Of a stretch of DNA of 64,000 nucleotides, positions 28,572 through 37,327 are shown piece by piece. Below the pieces are notes generated by a model. The model made no database searches, was not told the origin of the DNA, and saw only the letters and a list, made by a program, of their open reading frames with translations. Numbering within the stretch: the stretch's first letter is position 1; every line of letters starts with the position of its first letter. The position numbers and the translations under genes are program-made. This DNA is from Acidobacteriota bacterium (GTDB lineage: Bacteria > Acidobacteriota > UBA6911 > RPQK01 > JAJDTT01), in contig JAPPLF010000092.1 in assembly GCA_028874215.1 (NCBI GenBank), forward strand, positions 1 to 64,000, given 5' to 3'.

Positions 28572-29378
28572 GTGAGACTCACGACGCGCAATCGGTCACT
28601 GCCGGGGATCCTTCTCTTTCTGTTCATCGCCGGTTCATGGCTGGAACCCGTCCAGCCGTCTTCCAACCAGGCCTCGCCGTCGATCCTGCAGGATCGGGCC
28701 CGGGAGATCATGGACCGGGTCGACCGGATGCTGCGCGGAGAGTCCTCGACGGGAACGGTCCAGATGAAGGTGGCGACCCGGAGGTGGAACCGCAGCATGA
28801 CTCTGCGGATCTGGTCCGAGGGCACCGACAAGGCCCTGATTCGGATCCTGGCTCCCAGGAAGAACCGCGGAACCGCCACCTTGAGGGTGGGTTCAAACAT
28901 GTGGAACTACCTGTCCAAGATCGAGCGGGTCATCCGCGTCCCCACGTCCATGATGATGGGCGCATGGATGGGGTCCCACCTCACCAACGACGACCTGGTC
29001 AAGGAGAGCCGCCTGGTCCGGGACTACGACATCGGGATCTCCTTCGAGGGCGAGAAGGAGGGAGTGCCGGTCTGGGAGTTCGAACTCGTCCCCAAACCGG
29101 AGGCGCCGGTGGTCTGGGGCCGGATCGTCTACCGGGTCCGGCAGGCTGACCTGTTGCCGGTCTGGGCCCGGTACTACGGCGAGGACGAGGCTCTGAAACG
29201 GACCATGAGCTTTTCGGACTATGCGGTCATGGGTGGGCGGCGGATTCCCACGCGCATGAGCATCGTCCCCGAAAACAAACCGGGGGAATCCACCGAGATG
29301 ATCTACAAGGATCTCTCCTTCGACGTTCCCATTGCCGAAAAGACCTTCTCCCTCTCCAATCTGCGGGCAAGACGGTAA
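28572..29378 (+). CDS. LolA-like outer-membrane lipoprotein-sorting protein
   Basis: The 268-residue secreted protein has a signal peptide (LPGILLFLFIAGSWL) and a LolA/RseB-like open beta-barrel. The family motifs are IRILAPRKNRGTATLRVG, then NMWNYLSKIERVIRVP and DLVKESRLVRDYD. LolA-like proteins carry hydrophobic cargo (lipoproteins or lipids) across the periplasm. The GTG start at 28572 lies 13 bp after the lipoprotein stop. Its stop overlaps the ATG of the first permease (TAATG). A matching FtsX-type transporter and beta-barrel follow. Confidence 0.85.
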   Translation: MRLTTRNRSLPGILLFLFIAGSWLEPVQPSSNQASPSILQDRAREIMDRVDRMLRGESSTGTVQMKVATRRWNRSMTLRIWSEGTDKALIRILAPRKNRGTATLRVGSNMWNYLSKIERVIRVPTSMMMGAWMGSHLTNDDLVKESRLVRDYDIGISFEGEKEGVPVWEFELVPKPEAPVVWGRIVYRVRQADLLPVWARYYGEDEALKRTMSFSDYAVMGGRRIPTRMSIVPENKPGESTEMIYKDLSFDVPIAEKTFSLSNLRARR

Positions 29379-30622
29379 TGGTGTTTCTCCTGGGATGGAG
29401 GAATCTGTGGAGGAATCCTCTGCGAAGCCTCATCACCATCGTCGGCCTGGCTTCGGGGTATGCCGTCCTGATGTTCCTGGTCAGCATCACCGAGGGCATG
29501 CGGGTCCAGATGCTCAACAACGGCACCGATCTGTTGGTGGGGCACGTTCAGATCCACCACCCGGAGTATCTGCCCGACCGGGACCTTTACGAAACGTTGG
29601 GAGGCAGCGAGGGGACCGATTGGCGGGCCCTCGCCGAGAGGCTGCGGCGCGAACCCGAAGTGGCCGCATCCACAGCCCGGATTCACGCCGCCGGTCTGGC
29701 GTCCACGGGTGAATCCTCAGCCGGAGTGGCAATCGTGGGGATCGATCCGGTTCAGGAATCCAAGGTCAGCGGGCTGCAGGGGCAGGGGAGCCCGAAGAAT
29801 CTCCAGGGACGGGGCCTTCTTCTGGGGGAGAACCTTCAACAGGAGCTGGTGGCCGGAACGGGAACCGAGATCGCACTGGTCACCCAGGCCGCCGATGGAA
29901 CCATCGGCAATGATCTCTACCGGAACCGGGGAACGCTGCGCACGGGCATGGCGTTTCTGGACCGGTCACTGATGCTGGTTCACTTGACGGACCTTCAAGA
30001 GTTGTTGTCGCTGGCGCCGGAGCGTATTCATGAAATCACGATCAAGCTTCGCGATCCCGGACAGGCGGAGGCGTTTGCGACGAGACTGAACGATTCGGAC
30101 ATCCTTCCCCCGGGCGCCGTGGCCCGGAGCTGGAGGAGCCTCCTTCCCACCCTGAGCGACTACCTGGACATGGTGACCGCCAGCTACGTCGTCATGATCG
30201 GGCTGGTGGGGCTCTTCGCAGCGTTGGGCGTCCTCAACACCATGCTCATGTCGGTCTTCGAGAGGGTCCGGGAACTGGGAATGCTGTCGGCCCTGGGCAT
30301 GCGGCCGGCCTCGGTGGTTCTCACCGTCGTTTCCGAGAGCATCGCTCTGGCGGTGGCGGGTCTGGGCACCGGCCTGGTCCTGGGCAGCCTGCTGGTGTGG
30401 CATCTGAGTTCCACCGGACTGGACCTGAGATCCTGGATGGGCGAGATCTCCTTGCTGGAGACCCGGATGGATCCGGTGATTCCCGTTGCCTGGTCCTGGG
30501 TCGCCGTCTGGTTGCCGGCCGTGGGGCTGCTTCTGGCCACCGTCGCCGCATCACTGCTCCCGGCTCTGCGGGCCGCGTTCGTGAATCCGGTCCTGGCCAT
30601 GAGAAACCTGTCGAAAGCCTGA
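29378..30622 (+). CDS. FtsX/MacB-type ABC transporter permease 1
   Basis: The 414-residue permease has the FtsX layout: one N-terminal helix (after WRNLWRNPLRSLITIVGL), a periplasmic domain of about 220 residues, then three helices (about 275-400). The motif FAALGVLNTMLMSVFERVRE and the following LGMLSALGMRP form the usual coupling region for the ATPase. The family includes LolC/LolE, which pull lipoproteins out of the inner membrane. It is paired with a second permease 4 bp downstream, as in a LolC-LolE heterodimer. Confidence 0.9.
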   Translation: MVFLLGWRNLWRNPLRSLITIVGLASGYAVLMFLVSITEGMRVQMLNNGTDLLVGHVQIHHPEYLPDRDLYETLGGSEGTDWRALAERLRREPEVAASTARIHAAGLASTGESSAGVAIVGIDPVQESKVSGLQGQGSPKNLQGRGLLLGENLQQELVAGTGTEIALVTQAADGTIGNDLYRNRGTLRTGMAFLDRSLMLVHLTDLQELLSLAPERIHEITIKLRDPGQAEAFATRLNDSDILPPGAVARSWRSLLPTLSDYLDMVTASYVVMIGLVGLFAALGVLNTMLMSVFERVRELGMLSALGMRPASVVLTVVSESIALAVAGLGTGLVLGSLLVWHLSSTGLDLRSWMGEISLLETRMDPVIPVAWSWVAVWLPAVGLLLATVAASLLPALRAAFVNPVLAMRNLSKA

Positions 30623-30626
30623 CTGC

Positions 30627-31883
30627 GTGAAGATCATTCTCAAGCTGGCCTGGAGAAACCTGGGGCGCAACCGGCGCCGGACCGTTTTGACCGCGGCTAC
30701 GGTGGCGTTGGGACTGGCGCTGCTGCTGGTGACATTCGGGCTGGGGGACGGCAGCCATCTCCAGATGATCGACAACGCTGTCCGCATGGGTTCCGGCCAC
30801 GTCCTGATCCAGCACCAGGGTTATCACGACCACGGCGGCGTTCAGCGGGCGTTGGAAGCGGAAACCCTGTCCCAGGTCCGAGTCTGGATCGAACAGGAGG
30901 GCTTCGATGGCTCGGTTCAGAGTCGGGTGGAGCGAGTCTTCTCCACGGGGCTCGCCTCCTCTGCCGATGGTTCAACGGCGGTCCGGGTCATCGGCTCCCA
31001 ACCCGGGCCCGAGAGCGAGGCCTCCAAATACGGCGAGAAGCTGGTGGCGGGAGAGTTCCTGAGTTCCGAAACAGGAGACCAGGCTGTCGTCGGCGCCGGT
31101 GTTGCCAGGAAGCTCGGCGTGGGCTTGGGTTCGAAGTTCGTGGTTCTTTCCCAGGCCTCGGGAAGCGCCGAGCTCCAGTCCCGTCTCCTGCGGGTCCATG
31201 GAATCCTGCGGACGGGAATGGACGAACTGGACCAACGACTGGTGATCATCCCGTTGGAGGCCGCCCAGGAGTTGTTGCTGTTGCCCGGTCAGGTCCATCA
31301 GGTCGCTGTCTTCATGGAAGACGTCGAAGGAGCCCATGCGCTGGCACGGCGCGGCCGGACGGATCTGCCCGCGTCGGCCGAAGTGCTGGACTGGGCGGAA
31401 GCCATGCCGGAACTCATCGAATTCATTCGCATGGACAACGCCGGAAACTATCTGTTCAACGGTATCTTTCTCCTCCTCATCGCCTTCGTGGTCCTGAACA
31501 CACTGATGATGTCGGCGCTGGAACGGAGGCGCGAATATGCGCTCCTGGACGCGCTGGGATTAACCCCTGCCGGGCGTTTCCTCATGATGTTCACCGAAGC
31601 GGTCCTGTTGGCTCTGTTTTCAACGGCCGCGGGGCTGGCTCTCGGCTATGGCGCGCATCTGTATCTGGAGTCCCACGGGCTGCCCCTGGAAGCCTTTTAC
31701 GATGGGGAAGGGGATCTGTCCGCCGCCGGCGCGGTGATGGACCCGGTACTCTACTCGCGGCTGTCGAACGAACGCCTTCTCGTCTCGGCATCGATCATCA
31801 TGTTCTTGACCATGATTCTGGCTCTGGTCCCGGCGTGGCGAGCCGGGCGCCGGGTCAGCGTACAGTTGCTGGGACGAATGTAG
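30627..31883 (+). CDS. FtsX/MacB-type ABC transporter permease 2
   Basis: The 418-residue partner permease has the same layout: WRNLGRNRRRTVLTAATVAL before the first helix, a large periplasmic domain, and a C-terminal three-helix bundle with FVVLNTLMMSALERRREYAL and LLDALGLTP. It starts with GTG 30627 and ends 2 bp before the ATPase ATG. Its sequence differs clearly from permease 1, supporting a heterodimer rather than a recent duplication. Confidence 0.9.
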   Translation: MKIILKLAWRNLGRNRRRTVLTAATVALGLALLLVTFGLGDGSHLQMIDNAVRMGSGHVLIQHQGYHDHGGVQRALEAETLSQVRVWIEQEGFDGSVQSRVERVFSTGLASSADGSTAVRVIGSQPGPESEASKYGEKLVAGEFLSSETGDQAVVGAGVARKLGVGLGSKFVVLSQASGSAELQSRLLRVHGILRTGMDELDQRLVIIPLEAAQELLLLPGQVHQVAVFMEDVEGAHALARRGRTDLPASAEVLDWAEAMPELIEFIRMDNAGNYLFNGIFLLLIAFVVLNTLMMSALERRREYALLDALGLTPAGRFLMMFTEAVLLALFSTAAGLALGYGAHLYLESHGLPLEAFYDGEGDLSAAGAVMDPVLYSRLSNERLLVSASIIMFLTMILALVPAWRAGRRVSVQLLGRM

Positions 31884-31885
31884 AT

Positions 31886-32587
31886 ATGGCCCATTCGAGC
31901 GAACCGGACCTTCTTCGGCTCGAGAATGTCTCGCGCGTCTACCTGCAAGGAGAGCAGACGGTTCACGCCCTGCGAGACGTCGACCTGACCATCCGGCGGG
32001 GTGAACTGGTGGCCGTCGCCGGTCCTTCCGGATCGGGCAAGACCACCCTGCTCAACGTCTCATGTGGAATCGACCATCCCACCCGGGGCCGGATTCGCCT
32101 GCAGGGGATCGATCTGGCTGAGAGAAGCCGCAAGCAACTGACCCGGCTCCGGCTCGAGCGGGTCGGATTCATCTTTCAGGCCAACAATCTGTTGCCGGTG
32201 CTGACGGTGCAGGAAAACGCCGAATTCATACTCTTGCTTCGAGGAGTGCCGCGGCGTCAACGCCGGGAGAAGGTTCGGGCCATTCTGGAGGAGGTGGGAT
32301 TGGGTGGACTGGAAGACCGAAAGCCGGACCAGCTGTCAGGCGGACAACAGCAGCGCGTGGCGGTGGCGCGGGCGGTGGTGGCGAAGCCGCCTTTGATTCT
32401 GGCCGACGAGCCTACGGCCAACCTGGACAGCCGCACGGCCCTCTCCCTGCTGGATCTGATGGAGAGGCTCAATCGGGAAAACGGGACGACCTTTATTTTC
32501 TCCACCCACGATCCCAGGGTCATGGAACGGGCCAGGCGGACCATCCGCCTGGTGGATGGGGAAGTCGATGCCGACGATCGGCGGTAG
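31886..32587 (+). CDS. LolD/MacB-type ABC transporter ATPase
   Basis: The 233-residue ATPase has Walker A AGPSGSGKTTLLN, Q-loop FIFQANNLLPVLTVQEN, signature LSGGQQQRVAVARA and Walker B LILADEPTANLDS, ending with the H-loop FSTHDPRV. This MacB/LolD class does mechanotransmission with FtsX-type permeases. ATG 31886 is chosen; the frame is open upstream inside the permease gene. Its 3' end overlaps the beta-barrel gene. Confidence 0.93.
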   Translation: MAHSSEPDLLRLENVSRVYLQGEQTVHALRDVDLTIRRGELVAVAGPSGSGKTTLLNVSCGIDHPTRGRIRLQGIDLAERSRKQLTRLRLERVGFIFQANNLLPVLTVQENAEFILLLRGVPRRQRREKVRAILEEVGLGGLEDRKPDQLSGGQQQRVAVARAVVAKPPLILADEPTANLDSRTALSLLDLMERLNRENGTTFIFSTHDPRVMERARRTIRLVDGEVDADDRR

Positions 32588-33770
32588 TCCGAGGCATTGG
32601 CCCAGGCTTCTTCCTCTGTTCTGGATGCTGGCCACGCCTGTGCTCCAGGCCCAGGACCTGGACTGGGGCGGATCGATTCGGTCCTATCTCTTCCTGAGAG
32701 AGAAGCTTGCGCCGACGGCCAGGCGTGATTCCGAGCTGGCCATATTCCGTTTGACCTCCAATTTCGAGTTCACGCGGCGCGCCCGCGTGGAATCCCACGC
32801 CATACTGAATTTCCTGTCTCCTCCGCTGTCCGCTTCGGCCGATCTGGCCGATTCCTCGGCGAATCTCTACCTGCCGATGGAGCGCCATCTCATGAACCGG
32901 ACCGAGGGCCGCCTGCTGGCCGCTTTCGACCGCCTGAACCTGGAGCTGGAGTTCGACCCGCTGAACGTCATCGTCGGGAGGCAGGCACTCACCTGGGGCG
33001 TCAGTTACTTCTGGCCGGCCCTGGATCTCTTCGCTCCCTTCGCTCCCCAGCGCCTCGACCGGGACTACAAGCCGGGCATCGACGCCGTCCGAGGCGTAGT
33101 GCGCCTGGGGCAGTTCTCCGAGCTGGAGGTGGTGGCCGCCTCGTTGGGTCCCGATCCCGGAGAGGACGCCGCCGCCGGGTTCCAGCTTCGGCTGAACGCC
33201 GGCGCAGTGGACGTGGGGTTCATGGGGGGGAGTTTCCACGGGGACGACGTGGCCGGTCTTTTCGTGACTTCCGACGTTGCCGGGACCGGACTGCGGGGCG
33301 AGGTCAGCTGGACACGGTCCGGAGACGCCGCGGACGCGGAGCGGAACCGGGAGACGTTTTGGAGGGGGTCGGTGGGCGTCGATCAACAATTGACGCCTTA
33401 CCTGACCTTGATTCTGGAGGGCGCCTACAATGGGTATGGGACCGGGGCGCCCGGAGAATATCCCCTCTATTTCGACTCGGACCGGATCTCTCGCGGCGAG
33501 GTCAACGGCACGGGCCAGCTCTACGGAGGGGTTTCGCTGGCTATGCTCCTGCACCCTCTCTTTACTTTTTCCACCACCGCACTCGTTAACGGGAGCGACG
33601 GCTCTCTCCTCTGGCTCCCCTCTTTGACCTGGTCCACCGGCAATGACTCGGAATTTCTGGTGGGAAGCCAGTTCGGATTTGGCGCCAATCCTGGAGTGGA
33701 CGGCCAGCCGGGAACCGAGTACGGGGCGGTTCCCAGGACCCTTTTCTTCGGCTTCAAGCAATATTTCTGA
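32568..33770 (+). CDS. Probable outer-membrane beta-barrel protein
   Basis: The 400-residue protein has a signal peptide (LLPLFWMLATPVLQAQ) and alternating strands rich in aromatic and charged residues. It ends with FFGFKQYF, the C-terminal phenylalanine typical of barrels inserted by BamA. An inner part includes VIVGRQALTWGVSYFWPALD, a motif seen in uncharacterised porin-like proteins linked to LolA-like genes. It overlaps the ATPase gene by 20 bp. It would give the operon an outer-membrane end point. The start may instead be ATG 32556. Confidence 0.72.
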   Translation: MPTIGGSPRHWPRLLPLFWMLATPVLQAQDLDWGGSIRSYLFLREKLAPTARRDSELAIFRLTSNFEFTRRARVESHAILNFLSPPLSASADLADSSANLYLPMERHLMNRTEGRLLAAFDRLNLELEFDPLNVIVGRQALTWGVSYFWPALDLFAPFAPQRLDRDYKPGIDAVRGVVRLGQFSELEVVAASLGPDPGEDAAAGFQLRLNAGAVDVGFMGGSFHGDDVAGLFVTSDVAGTGLRGEVSWTRSGDAADAERNRETFWRGSVGVDQQLTPYLTLILEGAYNGYGTGAPGEYPLYFDSDRISRGEVNGTGQLYGGVSLAMLLHPLFTFSTTALVNGSDGSLLWLPSLTWSTGNDSEFLVGSQFGFGANPGVDGQPGTEYGAVPRTLFFGFKQYF

Positions 33771-33917
33771 CGGCGCCTCCAGCTCTGGAAGAGGAACCGG
33801 CAAGTCGAAACGAAAAAAACCCGCGACGAGTCCCCGCGGCAACGGGAGACACTGGGGCCAAACCCTTGCGGCTGAATCCTTTGGCATCAGACTGGCGTGG
33901 TAATCTGCCGGACAGCC

Positions 33918-34820
33918 ATGCGAGTCATTCCTTGCCTATTGCTCCTCCTGACCGTACCACTGTTCGGACAACCGCCTCCGGCCACGGACGGCGCACCCGA
34001 GGGGATCCGGATCACGCCGCTCGCCAGGGCCTTCCAGCCGGGTGAGGTGATGCTGGTCACCCTGACCGCTCCGCCTACCGTGGATCGCGTGGCATTGCGG
34101 GTCTTTCAGCAGAAACTGCCTCTCGACCCCGGCCTGGGAGAGGTCCCGACCAACTGGTGGGCACTGGTCGGAATCGATCTGGATACGAAACCGGGTGGGT
34201 ATCTGCTCCGGTTCGATCTCTACGAGCAGGACCGTATTTTTGCCCGGGCGGATCACCGCATCACGGTCAAGAACAAGAATTTCCCGACGCGCAGACTCAA
34301 CCTGCCGGAAAAATTCGTGACGCCTCCGAAAAAGTCCCTGGCTCGAATCAAGCGGGAACGCCGGCTCGTTTCCGGCATATTCGCCGAAGCGGGCAGCGAA
34401 CGCCACTGGGCCGGGTTTTTCCTCCGGCCCGTTCCGGGGCGGGCCAACAGCAGTTTCGGCAAGCGGAGCATCCTCAACGGCAAACCTCGCAGCCCCCATA
34501 GCGGAACCGACTTTCGGGCCTCCAGGGGCACTCCCGTCAAGAGTCCCAACGCCGGAGTGGCGGTGCTGGCCCGGAATCTCTACTACGCGGGCAACACGGT
34601 GATCCTGGACCACGGCCAGGGACTGTATTCCTATTTCGCCCATCTCGATGACTTTACGGTCAAGAAGGGGGACCTGGTGGAACGCGGAGACCTCATCGGT
34701 CACGTCGGGTCCACGGGCCGGGTCACGGGTCCGCACCTGCACTGGTCCGTTCGACTCCGGAAAGCCCGGGTTGACCCGCTGTCTCTCATGGAAATCCTCG
34801 CCCGCTTTGAAGCGAGCTGA
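33918..34820 (+). CDS. M23 family metallopeptidase (LytM-like)
   Basis: The 300-residue protein has a signal peptide (VIPCLLLLLTVPLFGQ), an N-terminal beta domain, and a C-terminal M23 domain. The metal motif HSGTDFRA (H-x3-D) and HLHWSVRL are present, with GQGLYSYFAHLD between. M23 enzymes cut cross-links of peptidoglycan; with both motifs intact, this one is probably active. ATG 33918 is chosen over an open upstream start at 33897. There is a 147-bp gap from the barrel gene, and the promoter is not obvious. Confidence 0.9.
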   Translation: MRVIPCLLLLLTVPLFGQPPPATDGAPEGIRITPLARAFQPGEVMLVTLTAPPTVDRVALRVFQQKLPLDPGLGEVPTNWWALVGIDLDTKPGGYLLRFDLYEQDRIFARADHRITVKNKNFPTRRLNLPEKFVTPPKKSLARIKRERRLVSGIFAEAGSERHWAGFFLRPVPGRANSSFGKRSILNGKPRSPHSGTDFRASRGTPVKSPNAGVAVLARNLYYAGNTVILDHGQGLYSYFAHLDDFTVKKGDLVERGDLIGHVGSTGRVTGPHLHWSVRLRKARVDPLSLMEILARFEAS

Positions 34821-34927
34821 AGACAGGGCGAAGGAACGGTCTCGAAGGCCGCCACACCCTCCACCCGATTGCAGACCGAATCGAATGCCCGTGACGACCT
34901 TCGCCACGGGCTGGTAGGGTGCAGCAA

Positions 34928-36271
34928 ATGCCGATCTGGATCGCCCTGGCGGCCATGGCTTGGACGGCCGCGGAAATGGAGGACCCCTTCCTCCGGGATT
35001 TCACGAGCGCCCTCATGCGGGTCGACTACTTCCATACCGGAACGGCCACGAAGGAGCGTTTCAGCCTGGATCGAATCCGGGTCGAAGGCCCCTGGGCCGG
35101 GAATCCGCGCCGCGTGCTGGATTCGACCGGCTTGGGCAAGTACCGCTTCCGGCTGACCGATCCCGAATCCGGGCGTGTCCTGTTCTCCAGAGGGTTCTCC
35201 AGCATCTACGGGGAGTGGGAAACGACGGAAGAGGCCAGACAGGAAATCTGGCGCACGTTTCCGGAAGCGGTCTGCTTTCCGGAGCCGCGGCGAACCGTGC
35301 GGTTGGAACTCCACAAGCGGGACCACCAACAGGTGTTCCAGCCGGTGTGGGATCTTTTAATCGATCCCCGAGCCAACGAGATCGACCGTTCTCCAACCAG
35401 ACCCGGCGACGCGACGACACTGATGCGAAACGGTCCCTCGACGCGGAAGGTGGACCTTCTTTTCCTGGGAGACGGGTATCCGGAAGAAGACGAGTTCAAG
35501 CGGGACGCAGAGCGCCTTGCCGAGGCCCTCTTCCGGGTCGAGCCCTTGGCTTCGCGCCGGACCGACTTCAACGTGACAGTCCTCTTTACGCCGGCGCAGG
35601 CCGCAGGCGTGTCCCGGCCGGCCGCCGGCGTCGCCAGAAATTCGCCTCTGGGGGCCAGTTACGGTGCCCTCGGATTGAAGCGCTACATCCTGACCACGGA
35701 CGACCGGGCCTGGCGGGATGCGGCGGCCTCCGCTCCCAGCGATTTCGTCGTCATCCTGGTCAATGAGGAGGAGTATGGAGGAGGCGGAATCTTCAATCTC
35801 TACGCGGTGGTGGCCGCGGATTCTCCCTACAGCTCCCACCTTCTCGTGCATGAATTCGGACATCTCTTCGCCGGTCTCGGAGACGAGTACTACACTTCGA
35901 CCGTGTCCTACCTGGACCTCGTGGCGCCCGGCGTGGAGCCTTGGGAGCCGAACATCACGGCCCTTCTGGATCCGGCCCGGCTCAAATGGGGCCACCTGGT
36001 GCAGGAGGGAACGCCGCTTCCCACTCCTTGGGACAAGCAGGGACACGAGATCAGAAGCCGGAGCAATGGAGAGAATTCGGACGCTGGAACGACGGTTGAA
36101 GAAAGGGACCCTCAGCGGCGCGTCGTGGGCGCTTTCGAAGGGGCCAGCTACACGCCCACCGGGCTGTACCGTCCCGCGCTGACCTGCATCATGTTCAGCC
36201 GCGATGAACCCGATTTCTGCCCGGTCTGCAGGGAAGCCATCGAGAAGATGATCGATTTTCACGTCAGGTGA
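34928..36271 (+). CDS. M64 (IgA peptidase-like) metallopeptidase
   Basis: The 447-residue secreted protein has the zinc site HEFGHLFAGLGDEY (His308, Glu309, His312, Asp319), diagnostic of the M64 family named for Clostridium IgA peptidase. An N-terminal domain of about 150 residues comes before the catalytic part that starts at KVDLLFLGDGYPE. Near the C-terminus FCPVCREAIEKM provides two cysteines. ATG 34928 is preferred since AGGG lies 10 bases before it. In a free-living organism the substrate is unlikely to be IgA; general protein breakdown outside the cell is more probable. Confidence 0.88.
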   Translation: MPIWIALAAMAWTAAEMEDPFLRDFTSALMRVDYFHTGTATKERFSLDRIRVEGPWAGNPRRVLDSTGLGKYRFRLTDPESGRVLFSRGFSSIYGEWETTEEARQEIWRTFPEAVCFPEPRRTVRLELHKRDHQQVFQPVWDLLIDPRANEIDRSPTRPGDATTLMRNGPSTRKVDLLFLGDGYPEEDEFKRDAERLAEALFRVEPLASRRTDFNVTVLFTPAQAAGVSRPAAGVARNSPLGASYGALGLKRYILTTDDRAWRDAAASAPSDFVVILVNEEEYGGGGIFNLYAVVAADSPYSSHLLVHEFGHLFAGLGDEYYTSTVSYLDLVAPGVEPWEPNITALLDPARLKWGHLVQEGTPLPTPWDKQGHEIRSRSNGENSDAGTTVEERDPQRRVVGAFEGASYTPTGLYRPALTCIMFSRDEPDFCPVCREAIEKMIDFHVR

Positions 36272-36299
36272 CGGTCCGGGATCCGGCGGAGGTGAGAAC

Positions 36300-37241
36300 A
36301 TGCGATTGGAGCAGATCAGAAGAGTCGGAGTCGCGGGAGCGGGCACCATGGGAACGGGCATCGCCCAGCTCTTCGCCGAGGCGGGCTTTGACGTCACCTG
36401 GTACAACCGGTCGGCGGCCGGCATTAAACGGGGTCTGGCCGGGGTGCGCCGCAACCAGAATATCCTCATGGAATCCGGGACCCTGACGGCGGAGGAATCC
36501 AGAGAGTCCAGGGCCCGCCTGAACTCCACCCTGGAGCTCTCGGATCTGGCCTCCGTCGAATTCGTGGCCGAGACCATCGTCGAGGATATGGACGCCAAGA
36601 TCGGGCTGTTCCGGTCGTTGGCTGAGATTTGCCGTCCCGATGCCGTCCTGACCACCAACACCTCGTGGTTGAGCATCTCCCGATTGGCAACCGCCGTGTC
36701 GGGGCCGGAGCGTTTTTCCGGTCTCCATTTCCTGAACCCGGCCCACCTCATTCCACTGGTGGAAGTCATCCCCGGAGAGGCCACGTCGGACCGGACCGTC
36801 GAATTGGTCATGGGCATGGCCCGCCGCATCGGAAGAAGGCCCATCGTGGTGCGGAAAGAGGTTCCCGGATATGTCACCGTCCGGCTCCAGGCCGCCCTGG
36901 TTCGGGAGGCGGTCCACCTGGTGCAAGAGGGTGTCGCGACGAGCGCCGAGATCGACGTGGCGATGAAGGACGGATTGGGAATGCGATGGGCGCTGCTGGG
37001 TCCCCTGGAGATCGCAGATCTGGGCGGCCTGGACGTCTTCAACATCGTCACCCGGAACTTGAACCCTCACCTGTCGGCGGCCCGGGGAGGCCTCCGGCTG
37101 CTGGAGACGCTGGTGGCGTCGGGCCGGCTGGGCGTCAAGAGCGGCGCCGGTTTTTACGACTATGCCGGAGACGAATCGGGGAAAGTGCTCGATGACCGGG
37201 ACCGGAGGCTGCTCAAGCTGCTCCGGATCAAGTCCGAATGA
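36300..37241 (+). CDS. 3-hydroxyacyl-CoA dehydrogenase family protein
   Basis: The 313-residue NAD(P)-dependent enzyme has the Rossmann start VGVAGAGTMGTGIAQLFAEAG (last base of the loop GxGxxG at about 12-17) and the catalytic stretch LHFLNPAHLIPLVEVI, which has the His-Asn-Pro of the family. The C-terminal HCDH domain includes DGLGMRWALLGPLEIADLGG. It could act on 3-hydroxybutyryl-CoA or on a sugar- or carnitine-like substrate; the FLNPAH variant (usually FFNPP) leaves this open. A strong GGAGGTGA ribosome site comes before ATG 36300. Confidence 0.85.
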   Translation: MRLEQIRRVGVAGAGTMGTGIAQLFAEAGFDVTWYNRSAAGIKRGLAGVRRNQNILMESGTLTAEESRESRARLNSTLELSDLASVEFVAETIVEDMDAKIGLFRSLAEICRPDAVLTTNTSWLSISRLATAVSGPERFSGLHFLNPAHLIPLVEVIPGEATSDRTVELVMGMARRIGRRPIVVRKEVPGYVTVRLQAALVREAVHLVQEGVATSAEIDVAMKDGLGMRWALLGPLEIADLGGLDVFNIVTRNLNPHLSAARGGLRLLETLVASGRLGVKSGAGFYDYAGDESGKVLDDRDRRLLKLLRIKSE

Positions 37242-37327
37242 AGCCGGGGCGAATGCCGCTGCCGGTTGTGAATCTTGGCTGAACGGCTATTGGCAGGGGC
37301 CGGCATCCGGTAGGCTCGACACCGCGG

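Noticed and set aside
35357-37051. Minus-strand frame of 564 codons.
   Set aside because: Antisense to the M64 peptidase and hydroxyacyl-CoA dehydrogenase genes, which show intact active-site motifs.
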